Source: Trochalopteron elliotii
Taxonomy: Eukaryota > Chordata > Aves > Passeriformes > Leiothrichidae
Length of the DNA: 64,000 nt
NCBI GenBank assembly: GCA_024734555.1
Contig: JANPWX010000209.1
Coordinates: 847,528-911,527 of the forward strand
Reading direction: 5' to 3'
The notes beneath the pieces were generated by a model. The model saw nothing but the letters and a program-made list of their open reading frames with translations, searched no databases and had not been told where the DNA came from. Shown here piece by piece: positions 60,532-64,000 of the stretch. The translations under genes and the position numbers were made by a program. Positions within the stretch are counted from its first letter, which is position 1, and each line of letters opens with the position of its first letter.

Positions 60532-63479
60532 GCCTAAACCTGATAGAACCTTCTTGGAGACTTTTGGGCAGCGGAGATGTGACTGCCACTGGTATGAGCT
60601 GGTTGCCACTACAGCAGCTACCTCTAACATAGATCCCAGTGATCACTGTAAGGAGAGAACAAATTGCCATTCCACACCACCTAAATTTATTATGTAATAT
60701 TATTATACTATATATAATAATATATATTATTAAGCAGAACACGTTTTCTCCTGCATTCCCATCCAAGGACAAGCGGCCCATAGCTCATGGAAGTAATAGT
60801 CTTAGAAACTGAAAACAAGCTCCCTGGAGAGAGATGTAACTGATGAGGACAGCTCTGCTTTCTGGTGGGACCCTGGACCTGCTGCTGTGGGGTGTCCAGC
60901 CCAGAGGAAGCCCAGAGGAAGTGGCTTCCATGAGGTCCAGGAGAGCACTGACTACTGGTCTGTAATAAAACAGGGTACAGCTCTGACTCCACCCCAACCA
61001 ACACGAACAGCCCAACAGCATGAGAGTGCTACAGACAGAGAAGCCAGTCCAAAGCAGAGCAGGAGGATCTCACCTGCACCAAAGTAGAGGCCTCTGCAGT
61101 TTGCTGGTCTGTTTCTGTTGTTTTCTATATTTGAAACTAAGTCACGTCAACAAACTGCTGCTCACTGATGTGGCTGTAGCATCTGTAGTTCCAAGCATCC
61201 ACTTTGTTTGATCTACTCAAACTGGCTTTCACTAGTGAAATAAAAATCAGTTTCAGTATCACCTCAAAATTACTCTCTTTGTGCAGTTGTTAATTTTTTT
61301 AAACTCTTAATGTGCCTCTCTGTGTCCTTCAGATAACATATAAAGGTAAGGAATCTGTATTCGATGTTGGACTATTTTAGCATGGCCATATCCTGAGAGA
61401 AAGCAAAGTAACTGGCAGAATATCTCTAATTACTTTTTAAATTTTGTGTTACACTGACAAGGGCAGCACATTATACTATGTACAGACAATACCTGAGATG
61501 GAGCTTAATGACAAAGAACAAAACAGATAGCAAAACAGAATAAAAAGTATGGATAAATTACAAATCTAACTCCTGTTGAAGTGTTTAAAATGGCACAAGC
61601 CTGGAACTCTTCTGGTGTATTCAAAAGCAAATTCTTTGAGAGCTTACAATCTGGTGAATTTGGTTGTTTTGTTTTCTGAATGGTTCTTAAACCAAATGGT
61701 ACCTTAAACCAAATGTAACATTAACATATTCCAGTAACTACTATGCTTGGATCTGCTGCCAAGTTTCTTTCCGATTTAGTTCAGATACTCAGATCCAGAG
61801 CAAACTGTCTTTGGTGACTTCACTTTAAATGCAAAGATCCAGAACTATTGTTGTCTAGTTGCATAAACAAGTACTAAGGCTTATAAAAATATGATGTGCA
61901 CACCAAGATGCTTAGAGGTTAGATAATATAGAAATACGAGGGTTTATTTGCCTAATTAAACTCCTAGGAGAAAGGAAGAGGAGGCATATGAATTACTATT
62001 TCATCATAACCTTAGATGTGAAAGGCTGCTTCTAACATAAAGGTCTGCAATCTCAGAACAAATGGCCACCTGAAACCATTCCCTAGTTGCAGGAAAACTA
62101 CTTCTGGTTTTGTCTGTAACCCTACCATGGGTTAGATGATGATTGTTCATCTCCAGCTTATTTTTTTTTCCAACTTAAAAAAAGGTATGCTAAAAATCTG
62201 ACCAAAATGTGATTCCAGGTGTATCTATACAAGACAATATGAAACACTGGATTCAGATACTTGTAAAACTAATTTCCTTGTGGAATACGTGCCCTACATT
62301 GATTACTTCTGAATATAGTCCCCTATATCTTAGTTAACAGACTGAAAGACAGAATGGAGTTTTACATTAGATAATTAAAATACACAGTTTATCTTCATCA
62401 CTTTCCATGGATATATCCAAGTATTATCTGTGAACAAATTACCTGTTTTATACTTCTTGTACTTATTTCAAGGTCTAATCTTCCATCTAGTAATTGAAAA
62501 AAAGGATCAGAAGAGCTGCAGAAGAGCCTGTGACTTCCACATAAGATTTCTGTTTGATGTGCAATAAACTGCCCTTTTTCTGAGGAAAGGCCCCTTTTTA
62601 CCATCATAGGATTTAATGGCATAGATGACACAAAAACTTTGATGAAAATCAGAATCTTTCTGGCAGGGTCCACAGGTCTGGAGCTTAGGGATTGTCACTC
62701 AGTTTGAATCCAGAAATACATTTCCTGTTTTGTGCATCAGCTGATAGCTGTATGAAATTCTCAACAGAGAACAAGTGCAAATACCAAATTATTTTATTAT
62801 GATGCTGAAAGTTGAAACATATTTGAGGAATACATCCACCTCTACTAAGCTTGCTAGCCGCACCACAACATGCAAGGCTTTAAGGCAGAACAAGTCCCTT
62901 AGACTATAAAGCTCAACAAAGTTTCAAGCTTCATAAGGAAAGTTTACATTTCTCAGATCGGGTTAGTCATTCCAGTGACTTGCTGCTGCGAGCAGTATTC
63001 TGGAATGCCCTCCATCCCCTGTTAGTGATGTTATAACTTTCAGTAACATTTTTCTGGTGTCACACATCTTCTCTAGAGTCTAGATGAAATTAAAAAGTCA
63101 AGTCAAAAGACGTCCTATGCAATGACAGGAAAACATCAAGCACAGTGATAGATATAGTTTGAAAAGTGGAATAATGTAATGCACAGAATGGTCTATTATC
63201 ATTATGCAAAATAGCAGACAGATGTAAATTGCTTGCTAGGAGTACATTTTTTAAAAAGAGAAGACCCACTCCTACCTAGTATTTCTGAAACTAAAAAAAT
63301 GCCCCAAAAATGGTAATGTCTTTTTCTCTGCTCCAATGAAGCTAGAGGATACAATGTTCATGATGTTCATAAGCTTTCTGAAACTTCACACTGCCTTGGC
63401 GGCATACCTCCATCTGGAAATACCAGCCATGAGTCTGTCAAAGTAGGTGGTGACAGACTGAAACACTTGCACTACTCGC
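60532..63479. other. intergenic, no gene recognised
   Basis: 60780-61090 is somewhat GC-richer with an AATAAA at about 60964, but I cannot classify it. The rest is AT-rich and shows no gene. Confidence 0.6.
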
Positions 63480-64000
63480 AGGCAGCTCCTGCTCATGAGG
63501 GAAGTCTCGCTGTTGCTCAAACCCTGCCTTCCTTGCGTTGTCTCCTCTCTCTCTCGAACAGCTCTTTCCCAACAAGCCACAACTGCTCCCTGGAGCCAGA
63601 GCTGGTGCCCTACCGACCAGGCATGGCCGCTGAACAATCTCCCTGCCGCCAAGGGCAGACCGGCACCGCGGGCAACGACTGCTCTTCTGTAGGAACAAGC
63701 CGTGATCCACCCCGCCATACGGCACGATTCTGTCAAACCCCGATGTCCCCTTCTGTTCCACTCAGCGTGGGCTGATGCCACCGACATACCGTGCGTCCGC
63801 CCCGTTCTGGCTGGGAACGGCCGCTCTCCCCGCACGGGAGGCTGGTGGCCCGTGACTGACCCGCAGCCGCCAACTTCGAGGGACCTCAGCGGATCTTCCC
63901 CTGAGCAGGCCCGCGGCCCCCGCAGCCTCCCCGCGCTGCACCGGGAGGACGAGCGCTGCGCAGCCCCCGCGGCTGCAGACGGCGGCGAGCCCGGCGTGCG
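63480..64000. promoter_or_regulatory. CpG island at the right edge, likely promoter of the next gene
   Basis: GC and CpG density rise steeply from about 63480 and peak in the last 220 bp, mirroring the island at the IFT56 start. By human gene order the next gene would be UBN2, but no recognisable UBN2 coding sequence is inside the window, so gene and direction remain inference. Confidence 0.6.

Noticed and set aside
60092..60781. 229-codon minus-strand frame rich in Phe, Val, Gly and Leu, looking like a membrane protein
   Set aside because: It is the complement of the A/C-only tract; low complexity gives the hydrophobic look.
63386..63835. 149-codon minus-strand frame at the right CpG island
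   Set aside because: No recognisable domain, and overlapping frames are open on both strands, as expected from CpG-rich DNA.
1..64000. CRISPR arrays, bacterial operons, plasmid or phage modules
   Set aside because: None seen; the window is an ordinary vertebrate gene with introns and retroelements.

Overview
The window is vertebrate nuclear DNA, almost certainly from a bird. It is AT-rich, with long introns, several CR1 LINE fragments (the main bird/reptile LINE family) and several solo endogenous-retrovirus LTRs. A neoavian such as a songbird is plausible from the LTR types, but I cannot fix the species. I see no sign of bacteria, a plasmid or a free virus.

One complete protein-coding gene fills about three quarters of the window: IFT56 (TTC26), on the + strand from 1017 to 48626. 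Its 18 coding exons all have GT-AG introns and join without any frame break into 1665 nt, giving 554 residues plus a stop. That is the length I know for vertebrate IFT56. The protein is a tetratricopeptide-repeat (TPR) subunit of the intraflagellar-transport B complex and is needed for cilia. The gene starts in a CpG island that carries a textbook RFX X-box (962-975), which fits a ciliary gene.

Layout: 1-432 probable LTR; about 470-740 antisense CR1 piece; about 760-1350 CpG-island promoter, 5' UTR and exons 1-2; 1603-48626 the rest of IFT56. Its introns hold CR1 fragments (10268-11522 sense, 22545-23520 antisense, 31040-31665 old and sense) and six LTRs or LTR fragments. From 48627 to 63400 lie the 3' UTR and a gene-poor stretch with more CR1 and LTR pieces, including a solo LTR nested inside a CR1 (57372-58240), and a 263-bp tract made only of A and C (60269-60531). 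From about 63480 to 64000 a second CpG island begins. It is probably the promoter of the next gene (UBN2 by synteny with human), but no coding sequence of it can be recognised here.

I found no previously undescribed biological system. The observations most worth checking are the X-box, a duplicated start-codon/splice-donor block that allows an in-frame 12-residue N-terminal extension, the antisense bias and nesting of the LTRs, a 15-bp tandem expansion inside one LTR, and several perfect hairpins or palindromes.
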